A stretch of 64,000 nucleotides of DNA. Origin: Arthrobacter_B citreus (lineage in GTDB: Bacteria; Actinomycetota; Actinomycetes; Actinomycetales; Micrococcaceae). Location: assembly GCF_042429235.1 (NCBI RefSeq), contig NZ_JBHMBA010000020.1; one strand, written 5' to 3'. This document shows positions 8,876 through 16,865 of the stretch, piece after piece. The notes under the pieces are model-generated. The model was not told the DNA's origin, ran no database searches, and was given only the letters and a program-made list of their open reading frames with translations. Each line of letters starts with the position of its first letter. Position 1 is the first letter of the stretch. A program made the translations under genes and the position numbers.

Positions 8876-10123
8876 CTACCGCAGCGCGGAAATGCCGGTG
8901 ATATCCCGACCCACAATCAGGGTGTTGATTTCGTACGAACCCTCGTAGGTGTAGATGGCCTCGGCGTCAGCGAAAATCCTGGCCATGCGGTAGTCGGTCA
9001 CGATTCCGTTGCCGCCCAGAATGCTGCGGCCCAAACTGACGGTTTCACGCATCTTCCGGCTGGCATAGGACTTCGCCAGGGCAGCCTGAGCCATGCCGTC
9101 CGGGGACTGCCGCCCGGGTGCCGACGGATAGCCTCCGCGCTCGAGTTCGGCCACCCTCGCAAGCATGCCGGTGCTTGCCACTGTGTTGCCGAGCATCCGC
9201 ACCAGCTGCTCGGTTATCAGCTGGAACGATGCCAGGGGACGGCCAAACTGCTGGCGCTCCACGGCATAAGAGCGGGCGACGTCGACAGCGGCCAACTGGG
9301 CGCCGACCGCCTGCCAGCCCACCATGATCCGGGAACCGCGAAGCAGATGCTTAATATCTTCGAAACTGTCGATGCCCGCCAGCCGGTCCGCTTCGGCCAC
9401 CCTGACGCCGGTCAGTGTGATGTCTGCATTCTGCACTGTGCGAAGCGCCGTCTTGTTTTCGATTTTGCTGCGGTGCACGCCCGGAAGCGAGGCGTCCAGG
9501 AGGAACCCCCGCGTCTTGCCGGTGTCCGGCTCACGGGCCCAGAGCAGCATGTAGTCACAGAACGTCCCATTGCCGATCCACCGCTTGCCGCCGTTGAGGA
9601 TCCAGGAGTCCCCGTCCCGGACCGCCGTGGTTTCCATTCCTCCTGCGACATCGGAACCATGCTCCGGTTCGGTCAGCGCAAAGGCTCCGGTTATCCGCAG
9701 CGACAGCGCATCAGCCAGCAGGCGCTCTTTTTGGTCCTGTGAGCCGAATGCATGCAGTGCTTCCACGAAAAGATCATGGTGGACCATGAAAAACGTTGCG
9801 ATGGAGGTGTCAGTCCGGGTCATTTCCGCGATGACCAGTCCGGCAAACAAGGGGCTGTACCCCTGCTGGACAGGTGTGGAAAGTTCCAGGGCGGCGAGCT
9901 TGGGCAGGAGCTCTGCCGGAAAATAGGCGTCCCGCCACCAATCGTTGGCATGTGGCGCAACCTCTGCTGCAAGGAAAGCCCGGAGCTCCTGCAGCTTTTG
10001 CTGTTCGCGGGTGCTGAGCTGGTCTTCAAACGCGTAAAAGTCGGCGTCGGGCAGATTCGCGCCGGGCATATTCACGTCGGCCAGATTCACAGTGGATGGG
10101 ACTGCGGAAGGATCAGAAGCCAC
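8876..10123 (-). CDS. Acyl-CoA dehydrogenase (glutaryl-CoA dehydrogenase-like)
   Basis: A 415-residue FAD-dependent acyl-CoA dehydrogenase. It contains the flavin-binding signature ITGAFALTEPEHGSD, SWILNGGKRWIGNG and, near the C-terminus, YTYEGSYEINTLIVGRDITG. The Glu in the TYEG motif aligns with the catalytic base of glutaryl-CoA and related short-chain dehydrogenases. The C-terminal motif ALIVGR-ITG style is closest to glutaryl-CoA dehydrogenases, but substrate specificity cannot be settled. The GTG at 10123 begins one base after the stop codon of the upstream SDR gene, so the two are translationally coupled. They probably catalyse successive steps in acyl-CoA breakdown. Confidence 0.9.
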   Translation of the reverse strand: MASDPSAVPSTVNLADVNMPGANLPDADFYAFEDQLSTREQQKLQELRAFLAAEVAPHANDWWRDAYFPAELLPKLAALELSTPVQQGYSPLFAGLVIAEMTRTDTSIATFFMVHHDLFVEALHAFGSQDQKERLLADALSLRITGAFALTEPEHGSDVAGGMETTAVRDGDSWILNGGKRWIGNGTFCDYMLLWAREPDTGKTRGFLLDASLPGVHRSKIENKTALRTVQNADITLTGVRVAEADRLAGIDSFEDIKHLLRGSRIMVGWQAVGAQLAAVDVARSYAVERQQFGRPLASFQLITEQLVRMLGNTVASTGMLARVAELERGGYPSAPGRQSPDGMAQAALAKSYASRKMRETVSLGRSILGGNGIVTDYRMARIFADAEAIYTYEGSYEINTLIVGRDITGISALR

Positions 10124-10124
10124 G

Positions 10125-10898
10125 TCAGCGCGGCCCCATCCGGATGGCGCCGTCCAGCCGGATGGTTTCACCGTTGAGCATTTGGTTTTCGATGATATGC
10201 GCGGCCAGGGCGGCATATTCGTCCGGCCGTCCCAGGCGGGAAGGATGCGGCACCTGGCTGGCCAGCGAATCCTGGGCATCCTGCGGAAGCCCCGCCATCA
10301 TGGGTGTTTCGAAGATTCCGGGGGCTATCGTGACCACACGGATCAAATGCCGGGCCAGCTCACGGGCCAGCGGCAGCGTCATGGCAGCAACACCGCCTTT
10401 CGATGCGGCATACGCGGGCTGACCGATCTGTCCATCGAAGGCGGCCACGGATGCGGTATTGATAATGACGCCGCGCTCCGATGTTCCTCCAGTTTCCAGG
10501 GGATCAGTCTCCGCCATGGCCTGCGCCGCCAACCGGCTCACGTTGAAGGTACCGACCAGGTTCACCTGGACAACCAGGGCAAAATCCTCCAGCGGCAGCA
10601 CACCGTTGCGGCCCAGCACCTTGCCGGGAGTGGCAATGCCGGCACAGTTCACCGCCACCCGCAGCGGGCCCGCGTTCATGGCAGCTTCCACCGCTGCAGC
10701 CATTTGGCCTGCATCCGTGACATCACCGGGGACGAAGTGGGCGTTGTCGCCAAGTTCGGCGGCATAGGCCAAGCCGCCGGAGGACGGAAGATCAACGAGG
10801 ATCACTGATGCCCCGGCGTCGTACAGCCTGCGGGCAGTAGCCCGCCCGAGCCCGGAGGCACCCCCGGTGACGAGTGCCGATGCACCTGTAATATCCAC
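10125..10898 (-). CDS. Short-chain dehydrogenase (3-hydroxyacyl-CoA dehydrogenase type 2-like)
   Basis: A 257-residue classical SDR. The cofactor loop is TGGASGLG, the NAG motif appears as NCAG, and the active site has Ser in NTASVAAFDG and YAASKGG (Tyr/Lys pair). Overall it resembles type II 3-hydroxyacyl-CoA dehydrogenases (HSD17B10 group), including the tail around GETIRLDGAIRMGPR. I chose the GTG at 10898 because CAGGAG lies six bases before it; a TTG six codons upstream is the alternative. It is the first gene of a two-gene operon with the acyl-CoA dehydrogenase, supporting a role in beta-oxidation of a branched or aromatic acid. Confidence 0.9.
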   Translation of the reverse strand: MDITGASALVTGGASGLGRATARRLYDAGASVILVDLPSSGGLAYAAELGDNAHFVPGDVTDAGQMAAAVEAAMNAGPLRVAVNCAGIATPGKVLGRNGVLPLEDFALVVQVNLVGTFNVSRLAAQAMAETDPLETGGTSERGVIINTASVAAFDGQIGQPAYAASKGGVAAMTLPLARELARHLIRVVTIAPGIFETPMMAGLPQDAQDSLASQVPHPSRLGRPDEYAALAAHIIENQMLNGETIRLDGAIRMGPR

Positions 10899-11090
10899 TG
10901 CGTTCTCCTGCGACAAGTTACTGCCACCCCTTTGGCGGCACTGTCGAGCCTACTGTGATCCGCCCCACACTGCATCTTTGCCAGGGTTCCAGCGGTCCTG
11001 CAGCCCGAAGAGAGCGGATCCCTCCGACTCGGCTGCCGGCTGAGGGCCGCGGCTGTAAAAGGCAACGCGGACGGGTCTAGGGTGGTGCGC

Positions 11091-12218
11091 ATGCTTCCCG
11101 AGGAACCGCTGCACGAAATCCAAGCCCGGGCCGACGACGCCGCGGCCTCCGTTACCGCAGCTTTCAGCCGCCCGCTGCTGGGCATCCCGGGCACGAAGCT
11201 GGCGTCAATCCAGAGCCCAAAACGCCGGACCCTGCTGCCCGGACCATGGCATTACTGGTGGCAGGCGCACTACGTTGATGTCCTGGTGGACGCCGCACTG
11301 CGCGGTTCGCCCCTTGCCGTACAGCATGCCAATCAGCTGGTGCGCACCATCCGGCTGCGGAACGGACTGCGGGCCACCAATTGGTATTTCGATGACATGG
11401 CATGGCTGGCCCTGGCCGTGGCCCGGCTTGATGCCCTTGTTCCGACCCGGCCTGTTCGAGCCCAGGGCCGCGACGGCGGAGACCCTCCCGTGAAGATTCG
11501 CCCGCACCCGCGAATGCTGTCATCGCTGGGTGAGGCCCTGAGGTCCGCCCACAACCGGGACTTTGGCGGCGGTCTGTACTGGAACCGGCGGCGCACCTTC
11601 AAGAACACTCCGGCGACGGCGCCGGCGGCCCTGTATTTTGCCCGAAGCGGTGACCGCGAGCGCGCCCAGTCATTGGTTGACTGGTTGAACGACGTCCTCC
11701 TCGATCCCGGAACCGGCCTGTACCTCGACGGCGTCAAGGCGCCCCCGTCCCGTTCCGGGGAACCGGTCCTGGAGCGTGCGGTGTTTACCTATAACCAGGG
11801 GCCAATCCTCGGTGCCCTGCTGGAGCTTGGCGGGCCGGCAAATGTCACCCGGGCCGCGGATCTTGTTCAGGCCGTCGGCAGCGAACTCACCCATGCAGGG
11901 ACCTCAGTACTCATCACCCACGGAACCGGAGACGCGGGACTGTTCACCGGCATCCTCTGCCGCTACCTGGCTTTGGCCGCCGTATCACCGACCATTCCGT
12001 CCTCCCGCCGGCAAGAGGCGGCAGAGCTGGTGTCCGCCACCGCTCAGGAACTGTGGGCGGGAAGGACCAAACGCGGACAGTGGAGCGTCTTTTCGCCCCA
12101 TCCGCTGGAACCGGCCGAACAGCACTACCCGGCGGGAACCGGCGTCGGCCTTTCCACCCAGCTTTCGGCATGGATGATCCTGGAGGCGGCAGCGCGGGTC
12201 CGGCGGCGCCTGGGCTGA
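11091..12218 (+). CDS. GH76-like glycosidase (alpha-1,6-mannanase fold), no signal peptide
   Basis: A 375-residue protein of the (alpha/alpha)6 toroid glycoside hydrolase family 76. The motif NWYFDDMAWLALA provides the adjacent Asp pair that is catalytic in GH76 alpha-1,6-mannanases, and NTPATAPAALYFARSGD plus FTYNQGPILGALLELG are further family signatures. Secreted GH76 enzymes are usual, yet no signal peptide or membrane anchor is visible here, suggesting a cytosolic role such as turnover of a mannan or mannoside. ATG at 11091 follows a TAGGGT box by seven bases, compatible with leaderless transcription. The last codons and stop are included in a tandem duplication that continues downstream. 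Confidence 0.82.
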   Translation: MLPEEPLHEIQARADDAAASVTAAFSRPLLGIPGTKLASIQSPKRRTLLPGPWHYWWQAHYVDVLVDAALRGSPLAVQHANQLVRTIRLRNGLRATNWYFDDMAWLALAVARLDALVPTRPVRAQGRDGGDPPVKIRPHPRMLSSLGEALRSAHNRDFGGGLYWNRRRTFKNTPATAPAALYFARSGDRERAQSLVDWLNDVLLDPGTGLYLDGVKAPPSRSGEPVLERAVFTYNQGPILGALLELGGPANVTRAADLVQAVGSELTHAGTSVLITHGTGDAGLFTGILCRYLALAAVSPTIPSSRRQEAAELVSATAQELWAGRTKRGQWSVFSPHPLEPAEQHYPAGTGVGLSTQLSAWMILEAAARVRRRLG

Positions 12219-12386
12219 TTGAGGCGGCAGCGCGGGTCCGGCGGGGCCTGGGCTGATTTCGGCGGGGCCTGGGCTGATTCCGGCGGGGCCTGGGCTGATC
12301 TCGGCGGGGCCTGGGCTGATTCCGGCGGGGCCTGGGCTGATTCCGGGAACGTGTCTGGGCTGGTTCCGGGAACGTGTCTGGGCTGA
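12183..12386. repeat. Composite tandem repeat spanning 3' end of the GH76-like gene
   Basis: A 38-bp unit at 12183-12220 contains the last codons and stop of the GH76-like gene and is repeated almost perfectly at 12221-12258. It is followed by about four ~20-bp units close to GGCGGGGCCTGGGCTGATTC and then two 23-bp units (12341-12363, 12364-12386) starting TTCCGGGAACGTGTCTGGGC. The nested structure suggests repeated slippage from the coding end outward. Confidence 0.9.
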
Positions 12387-12405
12387 TTCCCGGAACCCGG
12401 GGTTC

Positions 12406-13287
12406 CTAGGGAAGGGTTCCCGCCCCCTGTGGCCGCTGTGACGTCGCAGCCCGGTCACTGAGATCCGCAAGGGTCAGGGGGTGGCGGGGCGCCGCAGGCA
12501 GGGGGTGGCTGCTGTCCACCTTCAATGACGGACCGATGTGCAGGATTTCGCCCGAATCCATCATGCGCCAGTTGGGGTTGTCGTCCACTTTTTCGGTGGC
12601 CAGCAACACTGCGGGCCGGCGCTCGGCATCCAGCTGCGCGCTGTGCATGCTGATTCGGTGGGTTTTCATGCCGCCTGTCGTTTCCTCGCCGGCCAGCTCC
12701 AAGACGTAGAGGGGATGGGTGTCCGGATACCGCACGGCCCAGACGTTTGCCGCATCGGCCAGGATGATGTTTACCGCGAACAGCCGAAGATTCTCGGCAA
12801 TCCATCCCACTGCTGAGGCGATGGCGGCGCCGACATCTCCGCCGTTGCTGCGGACTTCGGCGGTGATCAGGGCAAACACCCGCTCGGAATCCGTGTCTCC
12901 CTTCACCAGGTCCATCACGCCCATCTGCTGAAGGCGGGAGTCGAGCAGGTCCAGGTCCTCCACCACTCCGTTGTGGGCAAACAGGCGGTTGTCCTGCTCA
13001 AACGGATGGGTATTGGTTTTCACGTCGCCGCCGGTGCTGGCGTACCGCACGTGGGCTATGAACGTGATGCTCTCCACGTCCCTGGCCTCGGCCGCGAACG
13101 CCTTGTCCTCATACGCGGCAATCGGCGCCTTCACCACCGATGGCCTGCCCTCACGGTCATAGACTCCAATGCCGAACCCGTCAGCCTCGCGCCGGCTCTG
13201 CTCAGCCAGGCTGTCCGGCGCGGTGAGGAGCCAAAAGGTGGCTTTAACCGGATGATCCCCTGCGTGCATAGCGAAGAGTCGACACAT
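12406..13287 (-). CDS. Class II glutamine amidotransferase (YafJ/EgtC-like)
   Basis: A 293-residue N-terminal-nucleophile amidotransferase domain protein. The start MCRLFAMHAG places the catalytic cysteine at residue 2; HVRYASTGG and THPFEQDNRLFAHNGVV are the glutamine-binding motifs, and GDTDSERVFAL follows. This fixes the start at 13287, which also has GGGAGGA six bases upstream. It lacks the synthetase or isomerase domains of PurF, GlmS or AsnB, so it belongs with the stand-alone YafJ/EgtC/DUF-type proteins, which hydrolyse gamma-glutamyl amides. EgtC of ergothioneine synthesis is a relative, but no egt genes are nearby, so the substrate is unknown. Confidence 0.88.
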   Translation of the reverse strand: MCRLFAMHAGDHPVKATFWLLTAPDSLAEQSRREADGFGIGVYDREGRPSVVKAPIAAYEDKAFAAEARDVESITFIAHVRYASTGGDVKTNTHPFEQDNRLFAHNGVVEDLDLLDSRLQQMGVMDLVKGDTDSERVFALITAEVRSNGGDVGAAIASAVGWIAENLRLFAVNIILADAANVWAVRYPDTHPLYVLELAGEETTGGMKTHRISMHSAQLDAERRPAVLLATEKVDDNPNWRMMDSGEILHIGPSLKVDSSHPLPAAPRHPLTLADLSDRAATSQRPQGAGTLP

Positions 13288-13421
13288 GGGTAATCCTCCC
13301 GGACGTTGGCGCACCGCCGTTTCCCGGCGGTTCTGACTAACTTTGCGCTCTCATCCAGAGTCCCGCGGCACTCCGGCAAAAGGCAAGGGCACGGCCTGCC
13401 CGCCAGATCCTCCGCACGCAG

Positions 13422-14030
13422 CTAGGGCGTGAGGCCCTCCGCCAGCTTCTGCACGATGGCTTCGATCGCGCGCTCACGGGCGGCGGGGGTCTTGAGCGCA
13501 TTGAGGCGAAAGTAGAGGGCGTACCGGCCCTGTGCCTTCAGACCGTCATACGTCGCCTGCGCCGCTGGCAGCTCCGTTATGGCAGCCAGCAAGTCCTCGG
13601 GGACCTGCGCGGTTGCCGATCCGGCGTAAGCAGCTTCCCAGCGCCCGTCCGCTTTCGCTTTCTCGACGGCGGCACGGCCGGCCGGACGCATTCTTCCCTC
13701 CGCTTCCAGCCGTTCCACAAAACCAACATTGCGCTGGCTCCAGATGCTGCGCGGACGCCGCGGGGTGAACCGCTGGAGATAGCTCTCTTCATCGCGGCGG
13801 TTTGCCTGGCCATCGATCCAGCCGAAACACAACGCTTCCTGCAGCGCATCCAGATAAACCAGTTTTGTGAGGGTACCGCCCTTGCGGCCCAGTACCAGCA
13901 ATACCCCCGGGGACTGCGCGTGGTTCGATTCCAGCCAGCTTCTCCATGCCATGACGTCCGGAAGCAACAATTCGGGCAGTGGCGCCTTCGGCTGTTTGGG
14001 TGCCGCCGTCTTCTTCTCTGTGCCGGCCAT
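13422..14030 (-). CDS. YdeI/OmpD-associated family protein
   Basis: A 202-residue soluble protein of the YdeI/OmpD-associated family, recognisable from LPDVMAWRSWLESNH, EALCFGWIDGQANRRDEESY, FTPRRPRSIWSQRNV and the C-terminal YALYFRLNALKTPAARERAI. The molecular role of this family is unknown; Bacillus YdeI has been linked to antimicrobial peptide resistance, and most members remain uncharacterised. I chose the ATG at 14030; a GTG nine codons upstream is possible, and neither has a convincing ribosome-binding site. The N-terminus is Lys/Pro rich. It is divergent from the DUF4916 gene. Confidence 0.82.
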   Translation of the reverse strand: MAGTEKKTAAPKQPKAPLPELLLPDVMAWRSWLESNHAQSPGVLLVLGRKGGTLTKLVYLDALQEALCFGWIDGQANRRDEESYLQRFTPRRPRSIWSQRNVGFVERLEAEGRMRPAGRAAVEKAKADGRWEAAYAGSATAQVPEDLLAAITELPAAQATYDGLKAQGRYALYFRLNALKTPAARERAIEAIVQKLAEGLTP

Positions 14031-14146
14031 GTCCACGAGGTTATGCCCCAGGGACACACAACAGAAAGGGGTTCACGAGTTCAGCCGATGGCCAAAGCGC
14101 CGCGCGTCGGCTCATGGCGCCCGCCGGATTGCGGTAGAACACTGCT

Positions 14147-14686
14147 ATGAGTGTTCGTACCCCTGACCCCTATCCCGGCTGGCTCTCCGAAGAAGACCTT
14201 CGTGAGGCGAGGCAGCGCCTGCCCATGGTTTACGTGGAAGCAGTACCGGTGCGGTGCGACCCACTGGGTTACGTCACCGAGGTGGGTCTGCTGCTGCAGG
14301 CCACTGACGAGGGCAAGATGGTCCGGACTTTTGTCTCCGGACGGGTCATGTACCGCGAAACCATCCGGGCCGCTCTGCTGCGGCACCTCGAAAAGGATCT
14401 GGGGCCCATGGCGTTTCCCCAGCTGCCGCCGGCCCTGACACCGTTTGCCGTTGCCGAGTATTTCCCGTCACCGTCGCAGTCCGGACTGACGGATGAACGC
14501 CAGCACGCCGTCGCTCTGGCCTACCTCATTCCCGTTACCGGAGAGTGCGATCCACGGCAGGATGCCCTGGAACTGTCCTGGCTGACGCCGGAAGAGGCCC
14601 TAAGCCCTGAAATCTACGCCGAATTCGCCGGCGGACGGGGTGACCTCCTGCGGCAGGCCCTTGCCTCGGCCAGCTGGGGACGCTAA
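14147..14686 (+). CDS. DUF4916 protein with degenerate Nudix box
   Basis: A 179-residue protein matching the actinobacterial DUF4916 family (Nudix superfamily): LSEEDLREARQRLPMVYVEA, VTEVGLLLQA and LGPMAFPQLP are characteristic. The Nudix box region GRVMYRETIRAALLRHLEKD aligns without gaps to the canonical G-x5-E-x7-R-E-U-x-E-E-x-G-U, keeping G1, E7, R15 and G22. The metal-binding Glu residues at box positions 16, 19 and 20 are replaced by His, Lys and Asp. Ordinary metal-dependent diphosphohydrolysis is therefore unlikely, and a binding or altered catalytic role is inferred. The start ATG follows a TAGAAC box by six bases, again suggesting a leaderless message. Confidence 0.85.
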   Translation: MSVRTPDPYPGWLSEEDLREARQRLPMVYVEAVPVRCDPLGYVTEVGLLLQATDEGKMVRTFVSGRVMYRETIRAALLRHLEKDLGPMAFPQLPPALTPFAVAEYFPSPSQSGLTDERQHAVALAYLIPVTGECDPRQDALELSWLTPEEALSPEIYAEFAGGRGDLLRQALASASWGR

Positions 14687-14746
14687 GCGGCCGTTACCGC
14701 TTCTTTATATACTGGGGGCCGATTGTCCGAGAAGAAGGAACCAGCC

Positions 14747-15619
14747 ATGCCAGAGAGTCAACCGGAATCGTACACATTCCGGGTCAACGCCGAGCTGCTT
14801 GCGCCCGGGCAGATTCCGGTGCATGAAAGCACCTCGCTGGCACCGGTTCGGGACAGCTCGGTGGAGAACGACGACTTTGGCGTGCCCGCACTCGTCCATC
14901 TGGTGCTGGAGGACGGAATGACACTGCGGCTGGCGCACGGTTCGTCAGTCCGGGTCCAGGCCCCCGCTCCCTCCGGAGCGCCGGCGGATGCCGTGCGGGT
15001 GGTTCCGGCCGAAGAGGAAAATTACGCCGCCGTTGTCGCCGCCGCGGCCGCCGCGCATCCGGAAGACAGCCGGGTCCAGGAAATTTCAGCCCGGCTAAGC
15101 CGTGGCTTGAACGTGAAGTCGGGCAGCAACCTGCGCGATGTCCGCGATCTTGCGCACACCCTGTACGTGAATCTGGACGACTCCGAAAACGCACTGCAGG
15201 TCTGCAACATCATCACCGGGCTGCCGTTTGACGGGAACTTCGGCCGCTGGAACTGGATTCAGGCTGCGCTGTCGCTGGCCGCCCACATCACGCACGAATC
15301 CGGCGACGAAGAAACGTCGGCAGCTTACGCGCAGGCGGTCCGGGCCGGCGACGCCGCCGAGAGCGACCCGCTCAAGGCAAAACTGGCGGCGGAGATGCTG
15401 CAGCGGCAGTTGAACGAACCCAACCTCTATGACCGCGAGATCCACCGGTCAGCAGAGGCTGGAGACGAACACAGCGAACGGGACTGGCGGGTCCTGAGGC
15501 TTGACGCGCTCCTGTACCTGCGGGCCCACGGCGGGTCCCAAACGCTGTCCGAAAGTGAACTGGACCGGCGGATCCGCAACGAACTCATTGCTGTGCGCGG
15601 GCTCAATCTGGACCTTTAG
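14747..15619 (+). CDS. Conserved hypothetical protein (290 aa, possibly DUF6707)
   Basis: An unrecognised 290-residue soluble protein. The N-terminal ~70 residues are beta-rich; residues ~95-280 appear all-helical with repeated Ala-rich segments, reminiscent of TPR-like solenoids. It may belong to a family named DUF6707 in Arthrobacter, which I recall only weakly. ATG 14747 is supported by AAGGAA about seven bases upstream; a TTG at 14723 is in frame but lacks support. A good -10 element, TATACT, lies at 14708-14713. No function can be assigned. Confidence 0.7.
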   Translation: MPESQPESYTFRVNAELLAPGQIPVHESTSLAPVRDSSVENDDFGVPALVHLVLEDGMTLRLAHGSSVRVQAPAPSGAPADAVRVVPAEEENYAAVVAAAAAAHPEDSRVQEISARLSRGLNVKSGSNLRDVRDLAHTLYVNLDDSENALQVCNIITGLPFDGNFGRWNWIQAALSLAAHITHESGDEETSAAYAQAVRAGDAAESDPLKAKLAAEMLQRQLNEPNLYDREIHRSAEAGDEHSERDWRVLRLDALLYLRAHGGSQTLSESELDRRIRNELIAVRGLNLDL

Positions 15620-15640
15620 CAGGCGCCCGGGCTTGGACCT

Positions 15641-16687
15641 CTAGGCAGCCGCTCCGGGCTCCGGGCGTGCACGCCTGCGAACGCGCTGGTTGTGCAGGTG
15701 AACGGCCAGCACCATGGTCATGCCAACCGCAGCGCCGATGACGGTCTCCACGGCCCGGTCCTGGACCAGCAGCAGCGGGTTCCCGGGATGGGCCAGTTCG
15801 GTGCTGACCAAAGCCAGCGGCGTAACCACCACCTGTGCCAGGGCGTACTGCCGGGCGATGAGCATCTCAGCGCCGAACTGCAGCACCGCAATCACCGCTG
15901 CCATCTGCCACGGGTCCCGCCCCGGCAGCAGGATCAATGCAGTGAGCACCAAGCCTCCGAAGGTGCCGAGGATGCGCTGCAGTCCCCGGTGGATCCGGTG
16001 GCGCACAGTCAGCCCGACCAGCGGCACCGTGGCTGCAACCATGGCCCAGTAGTTGTGGCCAATTCCCATGGCCGTGGCGATGGATCCGGCGACCGCAGCC
16101 GCCAAGGCGTATTGGCCGGCGTCCGCGTAGATGGCCCTGCGCTGGGCGGAGGTGAACCGCGGCCGCTCCGGTTTCACCCAGTCCGTCCGATACCGGTGCA
16201 GGAACCAGCCGGACAGTCCCAGCAGCAGGGCAAAGGCCACGGTACCGACGGCGACGGACATGGCCTGCCACAGGGGCGGCTGGTTCGGCACCGAGGAAAT
16301 CGCTGCGTAGGCAAAGATATGGAACAGGGAACCGGCCGGACGCAGCCGCCAGAAGCCGGTGGCCAAAGTGCCGAGACCGGCCACCGCCGTCGTGCCGGCA
16401 ACAATCTCCCACGGGCCGGGTTCCAGCCGTGAGGTCAGGGCGCCGGCAAGAATCACGGTCAGCATCAGGGCACCCGCACGCGACTGGTGCCCAAAACGCT
16501 GGCGGTGCGGCTCGTTTCGGCCGTAGATGCCGGTAAAGGCACCAAAACTGGCGAAAATGGCAAGGTCGATCCGGCCGAAGACCAACAGGAGGAGCAGGGG
16601 AACCCCCACGCCAAGTCCGCACCGAATGGCCACTTGGTGGTCGTTGTGGGCAGGTGCGATCCGGAACATGTCGCGCAGGTGGTTCAA
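15641..16687 (-). CDS. FUSC-family integral membrane protein
   Basis: A 348-residue membrane protein with two blocks of transmembrane segments separated by a hydrophilic loop (residues ~165-195), a layout typical of the FUSC/aromatic acid exporter superfamily (compare AaeB, YccS). The region HNYWAMVAATVPLVGL followed by RHRIHRGLQRILGTFGGLVL is the conserved second-half signature, and FGAFTGIYGRNEPHRQR the first. It may export a hydrophobic acid, though most members are uncharacterised. The start is a TTG at 16687; an ATG six codons downstream is possible. It ends 22 bp from the convergent gene at 14747-15619. Confidence 0.85.
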   Translation of the reverse strand: MNHLRDMFRIAPAHNDHQVAIRCGLGVGVPLLLLLVFGRIDLAIFASFGAFTGIYGRNEPHRQRFGHQSRAGALMLTVILAGALTSRLEPGPWEIVAGTTAVAGLGTLATGFWRLRPAGSLFHIFAYAAISSVPNQPPLWQAMSVAVGTVAFALLLGLSGWFLHRYRTDWVKPERPRFTSAQRRAIYADAGQYALAAAVAGSIATAMGIGHNYWAMVAATVPLVGLTVRHRIHRGLQRILGTFGGLVLTALILLPGRDPWQMAAVIAVLQFGAEMLIARQYALAQVVVTPLALVSTELAHPGNPLLLVQDRAVETVIGAAVGMTMVLAVHLHNQRVRRRARPEPGAAA

Positions 16688-16865
16688 GGTGGGCTGCTCG
16701 GCCTTTCAGAATCGGGGTGTGGAGCGGCCAAAACCGCACTTTCCACCGTACTCCGGGAGCTCACCTGCCCCGGAACAATGTGGCGGACGTCCCACCGTCC
16801 GCGAAGGGGCAGCTCCAATGCGGCGGGCGAATCCACCATGGCGGAGGGTAAGGCAAAATGGAGGG

